Source: Phlebotomus papatasi
Taxonomy: Eukaryota > Arthropoda > Insecta > Diptera > Psychodidae
Assembly (NCBI RefSeq): GCF_024763615.1
Contig: NC_077223.1
Span: forward strand, 39,928,627-39,992,626
Reading direction: 5' to 3'
DNA length: 64,000 bases
In this document: piece by piece, positions 45,701 through 55,900 of the stretch
Numbering within the stretch: position 1 is the stretch's first letter
How the letters are laid out: each line of letters opens with the position of its first letter
The notes under the pieces: generated by a model
The model's input: the letters and a program-made list of their open reading frames with translations, nothing else
Database searches by the model: none
What the model was told of the DNA's origin: nothing
Position numbers and translations under genes: made by a program

Positions 45701-48700
45701 TATCTTCCAATATAAAAACCAACAAATTGATTTTCCCGATAAATAAACCAGTTTATCGATTTTTTTTAAATAAAATAAATTTATTTTTAATATCTAAAAC
45801 GCAGCGAATCGGTAAATAAACGATTAATAAGGACCCGTAAATCGAGTAAATCAATTTTTTATCCGACACATAAATGACAAAATTGATTTCTTACGACACA
45901 TTAACCGGTAACTTAATATTTTCCGATAAATCAAACGGTAATTTTTCAAAATAATTTTTATTAAATTATTTTCGTTTCGATTTACAGAGTAGATTTTTTT
46001 CGATGTAATAATGAATTTTGGATTAGTTTATTGATTTGCGATATTAAGAAATAAATTGATCTATAAATTGTTTTTATCTAGAACCAAATATAAATTATTT
46101 TTGTTAATTCTGGCAATAATTTTATAAACCGGAAAAATTAAAAAAAATGATCAGAGTAAAAGAAACTTTGCGAAATGCTCAAATTTGTGGACGAGAGTGC
46201 CTTACCACAAAAGAAGAACAATGCAAAAAGCATTTTGAGGGAAAAACATCCAAGTTTTGGCATGCGAGCATTCCGCAAAGTAAGGGTCACATTAGTATCC
46301 TTTTTTCTGGGTATTTTGGGTATCTTAAAAGTCTACTCTTTCAGACTGAGATAATGAAATAATTGATTGACACGGCATGATGAATTTCATTCGCCAATGC
46401 TATTTAATTTGCAGACCAAAGAGTAGCAAAAGAAGTTTCACAACAAAAAAAAGTCAACAACAAAATAAAATAATTAAATAAATAAAAAATCAGCACTAAC
46501 CGGTAATTGTCTTGTAGATTAGTTGATCCCCTTCCCCGGCCTTGGCTTTTTTAATGTCCCTCTCGTAATGCACAACCTCATCCAGACGTTTGGGAATGAA
46601 GATATTCTGGAAGACTTCCTCCTGCACCTTCTCCTCATCCGGAAGGTCATCTAGACTCCTGTCAGCAATCTTCTTCAGCATTTCCTGAAGATACTCATGC
46701 TTGTTTTTGTCGTTGATCGTGGCGTCGGTGATGAAATTGAACAATTCCTGAACCGTCATCACAGCCACTCCATGCTTCCGGAAGTACTTTGTGATCTCCC
46801 GGCAGTCTCTCCTCAGGAATTCCAGGGCATTGGGATGATCGTGTTCAACGGACTGCGACACGTCTATGATCACAAGTTTCTCCCGATGAACCAGGAGATT
46901 GTACTCAGACAAATCAGCATGGACCAAACGGCAGAGATTGTACAGATCCCACATGTGGCACACGATATCGTAATAGAACTCGCGAGCCTTGGACTGGCTC
47001 GGAGTCACTTGGGCTAGTCGAGGCGCAGCCTCATAGTTCTCCCCAATAAACTCCATCACCAGAACATTCTCACGGATCTCCAAAGGAGTCGGCACCGGAA
47101 GATTGACCTTAAGCATTCTCTCTAAGTTCCGTTTCTCCTTCTCCGCCCAAAGTCTTACCTTAAGTTGCATTTTAACCGAAAAAATATTTTTGATAAATTT
47201 CGCATCCTAGTTTAATAGATCTTTTAAGTAATTTTTTATTGATTAGTAAAACGCTTTTTCCTTTTTTAGTAGGGTATCGTTAAATAAAATTTTTTTTTAC
47301 AAAGTTGTTCTTTTTTATTTGTCTATAAATTTATTGCCGCTTTAGAGTTGAAACGGCCAATGATGTCAACTTTCGCATTTCGATGATCCCCACATAAGTC
47401 ATAGAACATTTATTCTGGGCCCTTAATCTAATTCAAAATAATTCTTTTAAGTTATTTAAAAGTTATTTAAAAAACCAATCAGCATTTTTTTCATCCTTAG
47501 ATATCCAATGACCGGAAACTTCTAATTCTTTTTTTTGAAAGGTCAAAGTAAAATTTCTCTGGAGGACTGATTTTTAGTTGCTCAAGATTTTATTTCTTTC
47601 TATAGACATTCGAATTTCCAAAAAAGAAATGCCTAGGTTCCAAGTTCCAACTGATTCTGGATCGGTAATGAATTTATATTGAAAATTCGAATATTACGAA
47701 TTCTATTCGATTTGGAAACGGTTTTGAACTTCATCAAATCCCGTCAAATCATTGCTCTACCTACCGATTTTACTCGGAGGTTTTTTGAATTGTATGCAAC
47801 AGGATTCGTCAGAAAATCTGCAAAATTTTCTGAAGAATTTTGTTTCAAGCCCAAATAAAATTCGTAGGAATATTTACAGATTTATCAGCAGATTTTCGGC
47901 AGAGGTGTAGATATTTTCCGCAGAAATCTTAAAGATATCTGACGAAATTATTTGACGGGATCAAATCTAAAGTAAACCGGTATGCAACAACAAAAGTAAG
48001 TATTACTTTACTTTCTTTGCTAATTTTTTCGAATCCATTAAATTTCTCATAATTTTTCAAAAAATAATTCGAATGAATTGACAAAACAAAAAAGATCTGT
48101 AAAATTTCTTTAAACGGTCTGTAGAAGATCCTTTAAAACGCAATATACTTTGCAATTGTGGAAGTAGGGTAGAGTCAGCCATTATGGTCATGTAAGCACA
48201 TTTGGCCACCTAAAGTAAAATCACATTATACGGCAATTATGAGTTTATTAGAACAGGAAAATTGGTCTTATGACCTCTAATCTAACGAATCAGAAAACCA
48301 TATTTGATTTTTATCGACTTGATTAATTCTAAGTTATTGAAAGAAATTTTCGACAAGGTAAACAATCACTAAAAAAACATGGGACTCTCTTAAGAAACTT
48401 GTTAATGTTAAGAGAAATTGTTTTGCATTGTTTCATATTTTTGATGAAAATATTTGATGTTTTTCAATGAAAGTCCATTTCTTAATTAACTAAATTTTAT
48501 TGTGATATCATCCTTATTAAGATTTTCCAACAAATTAAATGAAAATGTGTTGTGGCTAAAAGAGCTTACTTTTTTCGGCTGTGTAAGTACTTTTGGCCAT
48601 TCATTTTCCCATACATTTTACACGTAGCGCACCTCGCGGATTTCAGTAAAACCAATCGTGACTTTTGACTGATTTTTACATCAAATAGAAAATGTGCAAA

Positions 48701-51581
48701 AAGTCGTTTAAAATACTCTAATAATTACATAAAATTGTTGTTAAATCAAAATAGGACTTGTGCTGTGTATTTGTGAAAGTTTTCCAGAGCTATTTCTTCT
48801 GTTATTTTATTAAAATTCTATTGGAAACAAGTGGCCAAAATTGCTTACAAAGTGGCCAAAAGTACTGAATCATGCATATAGTTGCATAAAATGCATTTTT
48901 CACTAAAATATCCAAAAAATTTTGGGAATTCTCTTGGATTATTAGGAAGAAACGGCTTTAAGGTATCTTTGCACAAAATTTCATTTTATTTAAAGAAAGA
49001 TTATAAAAATTACAAGCACATGAAACCTTAAAGTGGCCAAAAGTACTTACTCCACCCTATTAAACTTATTTCGTTCGTTCCAGTCTTCTTTAATTCTAAA
49101 GCTAAGCTTAACATTTTAAACCACTCTCCACTTTCCGTCATCTGAATAAATGGGGGTGAAATGATGGATAAAAGCCCATATCAGAATGTATTTTTTTTTA
49201 ATTTCTCGGTAATGTCTGACATCTGTCAACCGGATATCAGAAAAAGTCCAATGTCCAATATTAATAAGAGTTATAATAAAGAAGTGAGAAAATTAATATA
49301 ATCCGGAATAAAAGGTCTGTCTAATGGGTAAATCGTGACCAAATGAGTTTTTTTTATTCATTTAATTGGGAGACAATGGCAAATGTCCGCTTCATTCAGA
49401 TGTACGTTCTAAATTTGTATTTTTTAGAATAAAATTTTTAAGAAAGATTAATAAGGAAGACTTCATTAAAGAATTTTTGTTTTCGAAACCCATTTCGTCT
49501 ATTAAAATTAAACTGTCCAATGCATTTTCTTTGTAAATGCAATCGCAGTAGGCAATGTATCATGATGCGTCATTAACAAAAGCTGTTACTGTCGATACAA
49601 AACAAATGAACTTATTAAAACAGTTGAATTTTGAGGAGATGATTTGTTAAACAAAATCTTCAAAGATTAAATAATTTTCTTATAATTTTAATTCAATGGA
49701 GATTTTATATCAATTCTAAATCTTTGAGTGTTTAATTTTACTGCTCGAACTCACTTTAACTGGAGCTTAAACGGTAAAAGATATGAAGTTTCGGTCTTCG
49801 GTGATACCGAATAAAAAAAAAACAATATCTCCAGACGTTCTTTTTCTCCCCTCCAACCCCCTCCATCCTTACCAAAACCATGTTTTTCTGGTTTTTCTCG
49901 AAAACAGTTCCTTCGATTTCTTAGGCGAACATTTCGTCCAAACATAACTATGACTTTAAAAATTGCCATTTTGAATTTTTGAAGGAAAAAGTTTTTACTA
50001 CTTTAGAGGGTCTGTTTTTCAATCGAGTTGGTTAAATTTGGATTTTTTGGAAAGGTCTTGAATTTTCCAACCCGATTGCATCGCTCGCAATCGGTAATGA
50101 ATCGGTTAAGTATCCGTAAATGATCAACCTTTTTTTAATTTCTTTTCTGTCCAAAAACTGGTTACCCATTTAGACGCGAAACGGTAAGAGATATGAACTT
50201 TGGATCATCGGAGGACCCCCCCCCCCCAAAAGTCGGTCGAAGGATCGTTATTATGATTTTTATTTTCCCCCACTCCCTCCAACCCTACAAAATCATGTTT
50301 TTTGGTTTTTATGGAAAACGGCTCCTACTATTTCTTTTATTTTTAAATATGTTTTAGATGTGGTCCAGGCGGACACCTCGTCCAAACATATCTATGACCT
50401 AAAAAAATCGCCATCTTGAACTTTTGAAGGAAAAAATTTTTACTACTTTGATGATGACAACATTGCATGTCCGCGTACTAAAAAAACATAACCTAACTTA
50501 AAATCAGTGTTTTAAAATCAACGGTCGATAAATTGTGGACTATAAAGCGATGGCCTATAGCGGGGTTCTACTGTATAAATATACCCAAATTTGTATGAGT
50601 TTTGAGAAACAAGTTGTTTAAAATTTCACTTTTTTATTTATCTGTCACCTTTTTTAACAAATACTTAATATTTTTAAATAATCGAAGCAATCTCTTAAAT
50701 TAAACATTTTTAAATGTAGGTTCTTTTAAGATTTTAAAGATGGAATTTAAATGTTCTGCATATTTTACACTTAAAAGTTTTTAACATAAAAGATTTATCA
50801 TGAATAAAATTTCTGTTAATAAAAATCTGTTATGCTGAATAGGTCAATGTTTGAATTAATTGAAGAGAAAAGGAAAAAATTGGAGAAAACTTACCATTTT
50901 CCGGGGATTGCGCCTGGCGTATCCGTGTCGGAATCTGAACTCATCAGCGATGTACTTGTGCCGATCCTTGAAGTCCAGGATTGATGTCTTGAAGATCTTG
51001 ATGGCCAGTGCATCGTGTTTGTACGCATTGCTGAAGGCCAGGTAGACATTGGCTTCCTTGCCCTCCTTGATGTTCCCGGCAATCTTGGTGACTTTTTCCT
51101 GGCGGAATAATTTGAAGAGCACCATCCTCGTTCGATCATCCAGAACTTTGTCAATCGTCGCTCTGTCCTTCTTGTCCTTAATTTTAGTGCGTTCGGCATC
51201 TTGGCGTCTGTCACTCTTCTCCAGGGCTTTCTTAACCTCAGAAGATGCCGCTGAAGAAGCCTGGAATGCGCCCACGTGGATCTTCGAGGAATACTTGGAC
51301 ATCATACTCTGACTGGGCTGAAAACTGCTCAATCTTGTTGGGGCATTTTGTGTATTCATTCCAGATGACTGCTTGATCATCCCATGATCCTCGTAGAGAT
51401 GCATATCGTCTTCTGGGTCACTGTACACTTCATCCTCAGACAATTCCTCCAGCTCTGCTTCCTCGTCAGGAAGATCTCTGAAGATTTCACTGTCAATCGT
51501 CGTGACTTCCTTTAATTTCACCGCTAGTCCTTCCACCGTGCGGTCAGTATCTTCCTCAGCATCACTAAATTGTCCTTCCAT
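42462..51581 (-). CDS. RIOK1: RIO kinase 1 (atypical serine kinase/ATPase)
   Basis: Three exons (51581-50895, 47158-46501, 42727-42462) join in frame to give 536 residues, close to the usual animal RIOK1 length. RIOK1 is a cytoplasmic ATPase/kinase needed for late maturation of 40S ribosomal subunits. An acidic N-terminus (1-65) precedes the RIO fold. Visible motifs are KEGKEANVY (172-180) as nucleotide loop, ALAIKIFKTS with K195, FRFRHGYARRNPRKM, the catalytic loop LVHADLSEYN (D311, N316) and metal-binding IIDVSQSVEHDHP (D328). The lysine-rich tail ends KVPKHVKKRKEK, as in animal RIOK1. All key residues are present. The start MEGQFSDAEED was chosen because upstream in-frame codons lack homology. 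The gene is divergent from Tsc2 and convergent with the ABC transporter. Both introns (about 3.7 kb each) contain related duplicated repeat segments. Confidence 0.95.
43197..43512. mobile_element. Truncated copy of the 426-bp MITE family
   Basis: The left end GGGTAAGTGTACCAAATTTC follows TA. The right terminus is missing, with the sequence lost after about 43512. It lies in RIOK1 intron 2. Confidence 0.65.
43571..45015. repeat. Duplicated segment, copy A (RIOK1 intron 2)
   Basis: Matches 49470-50450 closely (shared GCAATCGCAGTAGACAATG, GAACTTATTAAA, AGATTAAATAATTTTCTTA). It contains the MITE 43840-44265, which is absent from copy B. Its right part repeats twice a unit ending AAAATCGCCATCTTGAA (44335-44600 and 44760-45010). 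Confidence 0.85.
43840..44265. mobile_element. 426-bp MITE, copy inserted into duplicated segment A
   Basis: The ends GGGTAAGTGTGCCAAATTTC and GAATTTGCCACACTTATCC are flanked by TA (43838-43839, 44266-44267). The uninterrupted sequence GAGTGTTTAATTTTACTGCT at about 49724 shows the pre-insertion site. Confidence 0.95.
45110..46140. repeat. AT-rich region of decayed ACCGATAAATT-like words
   Basis: About 1 kb in which AACCGATAATT, ACCGGTAAATTAATT, ACCGATGAATT and similar words recur at irregular spacing. It reads like an old satellite or foldback array. It is non-coding and lies in RIOK1 intron 2. Confidence 0.45.
46501..47158 (-). CDS. RIOK1: RIOK1 exon 2 (catalytic core)
   Basis: The acceptor AAG has a weak pyrimidine tract, and the donor is GTTAGT. 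It codes residues 230-448 (VRLWAEKEKRNLERML... to LIYKTIT) with the catalytic loop and metal-binding motif. The upstream in-frame ATG at 47170 is intronic. Confidence 0.93.
48177..49057. mobile_element. 881-bp TA-flanked element in RIOK1 intron 1
   Basis: The left end GGGTAGAGTCAGCCATTATG and the complement of the right end (GGGTGGAGTAAGTACTTTTG) are related and TA-flanked. The phrase GTGGCCAAAAGTACTTA recurs near the right end and the shorter AAGTACTTTTGGCC inside. There is no long ORF. Confidence 0.75.
49470..50450. repeat. Duplicated segment, copy B (RIOK1 intron 1)
   Basis: The uninterrupted partner of 43571-45015, in the same orientation. It includes two internal units with TTTCGTCCAAACATA and CGCCATCTTGAACTTTTGAAG-type endings. 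Confidence 0.85.
50895..51581 (-). CDS. RIOK1: RIOK1 exon 1
   Basis: ATG to donor GTAAGT, 229 codons, phase 0. It holds the acidic leader, a Ser-rich linker and the first part of the RIO domain through NPRKM. Reading through the donor would add only intron. Confidence 0.93.
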
Positions 51582-52164
51582 CGTTGGTTTTGTGGATTTC
51601 ACTTGGAAAAACTTTAATAATTTCACAATTGAGCGAAAAACTAAAATTGTTTTGGCACGTGGTGAGTGAGGCTCTGAGTGTGAGTCGTGAAAAAAAAACA
51701 GGCGGCTTTGATTCGGAAAAAAAGAATCATTCCCATAAAAAATTGGTAATAAATCCCAATTAGCCATGACTATTTTGATAAATTATTTTAATTCACCTAA
51801 AATTCTTTTTAAAATGGTATAATTTAACCAGAATATTGTTTATTTTGAGGATTTTGAGCATCAAAAAGAGGTTAACAATGAACAATCAAATTTCCCGCCA
51901 TTTTGTTGGCTCTCATCTTTCCGGAGAGTTTTTCCGGAAACAGCTGAGTGTCAAATGCGTTTTTTTCTAGGGAGTCGAATTGCGGAAAATCAGTGAAAAA
52001 TCTCTTTTATACCTATTTTTGTGTACATTTGTGCGTAGAAAGCTTTTCCTACTTGCCCATTGAAGACTTTCCGTGTGAAAATAGTTCTTGTGTGTGAAGA
52101 TTAAGGTGAAAAATAGTCGGTGTCTGAAGGTGGTTTCGGGGGCCATTGTCTCGAGGGGCCAAAA
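51582..52164. promoter_or_regulatory. Divergent RIOK1-Tsc2 promoter region
   Basis: The two start codons point away from each other, with 583 bp between. The interval holds a CACGTG E-box (51656-51661), an E2F-like TTTCCCGC (51891-51898) joined to GCCATTTTG, and two CCGGA cores (51921 and 51934), the second within TTTTTCCGGAAAC. No TATA box is evident. Short motifs can arise by chance; the divergent arrangement itself is certain. Confidence 0.7.
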
Positions 52165-52964
52165 ATGTCGAAGGAGACTCGAATCCAGAAGCTGAAGCAA
52201 TTCTTCAAGAGTGCCAAGGTGTCGGGAGGGGGTCTTCAGCAGCAAACGGACTTTTTTCTCCTGACGCCCGAAATTGAGCGGGAACTGCGACCGGAGACGC
52301 CGGTGAATCAGCGATGCAAGATTTTGAGGGAACTCGGAGATGATCTGAAGAAATGCAGACTCGAAGATTGTTCCCTGCAGAAGCTGTGGGAACTGACGAG
52401 TGATCTGATAGTGGCCAATCGACCGCCTGAGCAGCGTCAGACGGCTTTTGCATTCTACAAGAAACTTATCAGTAGTCAGTTTCTCAATCTCAATCTGATG
52501 CGGGCTCAGTTCTTCCGCGTCATCCAGAATCACAGTGTCCCTGAGGACATTGGGCACCGGTTGGAACTTCTGCGAGCCCTCACGGACGATGGCAAGGACA
52601 TTACGCACTTTGAGGCGGAAATTGGTCGTTTCATGGTGCAATGGTGCCAGGCAATTGTCGATGCCCAGCTCATGGAGACCTACCTGGACATCCTCATTAA
52701 CATGATCAAGTACAATGCAGCATACCTGGACAATGAGGTGACTGTGGGCATTGTGAAGCAGTCATGCTTCCTCAGCTGCTGCCTGGAGGACACTCGCACG
52801 GTGCTGCAGTGTCTGACCGTTCTGGAGACCATTATGTCCTATGCCATCTTTCCCTTCGAGACTCTGAGTCTCTGCATCGTGGCTCTCTGCAAGACTGTCA
52901 ATCGAGAGGCCTTCTGTCAGACCTCATGGAAGATCATGAGGACTCTCCTTGGCACGGATCTTGG
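52165..52964 (+). CDS. Tsc2: Tsc2 exon 1
   Basis: 266 codons plus two bases, donor GTAAGT. It holds the N-terminal helical region ending TSWKIMRTLLGTDLG. Confidence 0.95.
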
Positions 52965-55900
52965 GTAAGTGCCTTCATATTACCTTCAATTTTTATCATT
53001 CACAGCTATTGTAATTGTGTCAAAATTTTATGTCCCCTGATTGAGCTTAACTCTTTCCGGACCACAACATATCCAGCGAACGAATTTCAGTAAAACTCAC
53101 TTTATTGTAAGTCATAGTTGTCAAATATGATACTTCTGTACAGAAAGAATTTTCTCCGCCTCTGGGAAATTGGAAAACTCATGGATACTCTCGTCCCCAA
53201 AAGAACGAAAAGGAGACAAACTTGAATTTTCCAAAAGCCAATAATATCAATTTTGTGAATTATTTTTGCGTGTCAAATGACTCCTTTACAATGTTGATCA
53301 CTAAAACAAGAAGAATTATTGACCAGTATCTTGTGGGATGTCCATGAAGTGGTCAAGAAGACACCAAATTTCTGCTTGCCAACAGATTCCTTAAAATATT
53401 TCACACAAAAACACATTAAAACACATTAAAACACATTTCTCTCAACACGATGTTATTGTAGACGCATTAAGCTTTCCCAAAAGCATAAAAGACACTTCCT
53501 GGACAATCAGAATTCACCAAAATCAGGAAGAATAGGAAAAACTTCCCTGAAAGCAATGTCGCTCCCGCTTGGAATTTGTTACAAGGTTGGTGTCAAAAAG
53601 CAAATGGCACACATTGGCGGGATAACCTTACATTTGACCTCTAGATTTTTGGGGACGAGAGGACCCATAAAGTTTGAACAAGTTTTTTGAAAATTTAAGA
53701 AAAAAATATTTTTTGAATTTATGCAATCTGTAATTGTTAGTTATCATACTTATTGGCCCCGAGAGGTTTTTCCTTATTCGGGTCTAGAAATATCAAAAAA
53801 GTCACGATATCTACAAGGAAGCACAAAATCGAAAATTCACGATTTTTTAACCAAAAATACCTAAGCTCAGGAGTTAATTAGGATCCTGCAAAAAATATCC
53901 TAGATTTGGACATCATTATAGTTTGTAATCATCCGGAAGAATCGGATTTTTATCGATTCTAGATAGTCTAAAAAAATTGTTGTTTCCATGGGTACTAGGG
54001 CGTTTCAACTAGGAAAAATTTTTTTTGACACTATTCTCACGGTGTTGTATTTGATGAGACAAGAAAGTTTTTCTTCTACGACCATATGATCAGAAGCTGT
54101 TTAGAGGTGGCTGAACGACCCTCTCTGTAGTGTAAAATTCGGTAAAATCAGAAATTTGTTCTACAGAGAGGGTCGTTCAGCCACCTCTAAACAGCGTCTG
54201 ATCGATCATATGGTCGTAGAAGAAAAACTTTCTTGTCTCATCAAATACAGCACCGTGAGAATAGTGCCAAAAAAATTTTTCCTAGTTGAAACGCCCTAAT
54301 GGGTACCCAGAGTCCCAAAAGAGACGAAAGAGTTAAACTTTGGCAAAATTTTTATCCATACTTCCAGTAGGGGAATTCTGTAATTTTCATGGCATTGCCA
54401 TGCGTGAGTTCGAAACCTGACAATGCCAATCGAGCTTTTTTTGTCATATCATATGAGTTCGAAAATGCAATTCATTGATTTTTTTTAATGAAATCCCTTT
54501 ACTTGATGATTTTATGAAAATATAGTACGTCTTGGTTGATTTTTTTTTAACAAAATGGTCATTTGAATTGTCAGAAATCTCAAATGACTTCTGACAATGC
54601 CACGTGAACTGACATGGCAATGTCACGGCTACAGAATCGCATTTTCGAAACAGCTCTCCTAAGATTCGAATCCAATTTGTCTATGGCATTGCCAAGAGCG
54701 TTACATAATTCCCCGCCCAGAACATGAATTTTAAATCTGCTAGAACCGATTTTTTTATATTTAAAAATACTTTCTTGGACTTTAAAATTACTTTCGGGTG
54801 AGCCAAGACACAAACCTTTTTTCAGGTGGACTTCGGCTCTTCAGCCACGTCTAAAAATTCACCAAATTCATTGAAAATCTTGCAAACTGCTTTTATAAAG
54901 GATTGACCAGTGACTAATCAAAGAAAATTTCCATTTTTTTTTATAAAACCTAGAATTATAGGGTGAAAAGTGGTGCAAGTGTTTTTTACAAATTGTATTA
55001 AAAATTGGTTAAAAATTTCAAATTTCAATATTTTTCTTTCAAAATTATTAGGTCAATTACGAAAATAGTGATAGAAAATACTTGTTCAATGGACTGTCCA
55101 GGAGGTAAATTCTCTAATTTTCGTGAGTTGGTCACTAGTGACACTCACGAAAAAAATCGACCATATTGTTCCCCGAATTATTTTTGAGTCACTGGACCAT
55201 CATTCTGTGAGAAGTGTTACGAAAATATCGTAAGAAATGTCACAAAAATGGGCATGGAGAATCACACTTAAGTGACAAATTTCGGTATTTTCTCATTTTT
55301 AGCACTTCTCACGTTCTCACAAAGTTACAGAATTTACCCCCAGAAGTGTGATATTTTAATGAGGATAATAATTTTTCTATGCTCCAGATAACAGGTTATT
55401 TAGTGAGTCCGTAGGATGAGTAAGAAATTTTTTTTGATAAAATTCGATTGTAAAGTGAAGGCTGATAAAAGTCGATATACCGTTTTCAACGATTATTCAA
55501 CTTTTTTTATTCCGTTCAAAAAGGAATCCTTCAAAAGCTGTCTAAATCTGCCGAGCTCAATTAGCTGAAAAAAACAGCGTTTTCAGTAAAATTTTTTGCT
55601 AAATTGATCAGCAAAAACATGCTAACCGCAATGCACAATAGAATCGGCTCCCGTGTACGAGCGTACACGGAACTGAACTACTGAACTAGCTTTTTGTACC
55701 TATGTACAAACAGGGAACTTCTGTTAGGAAATACTATTGCGCTACAGAAATTGGTGGCCACCGTTCTGAACTAAAAATAGTTTTCTATGGTGACCACCGC
55801 GTCCCGAACAACTTGAGAAGTTCCACCATCACGGCCTCTCAAATCGTGAACTCTTTCGTTGCTGGGTTTGAACTGTGGGGCTCGTGGGGCTACGGCTACA

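Noticed and set aside
47159..47170. ATG at 47170 as the start of a separate RIOK1-like gene
   Set aside because: The four extra codons are intronic. The frame and sequence VRLWAEKE continue directly from NPRKM of exon 1.
52120..52164. Upstream in-frame extension of Tsc2
   Set aside because: It needs a non-ATG start. The ATG at 52165 begins MSKETRIQKLKQFF, in line with the tuberin N-terminus.
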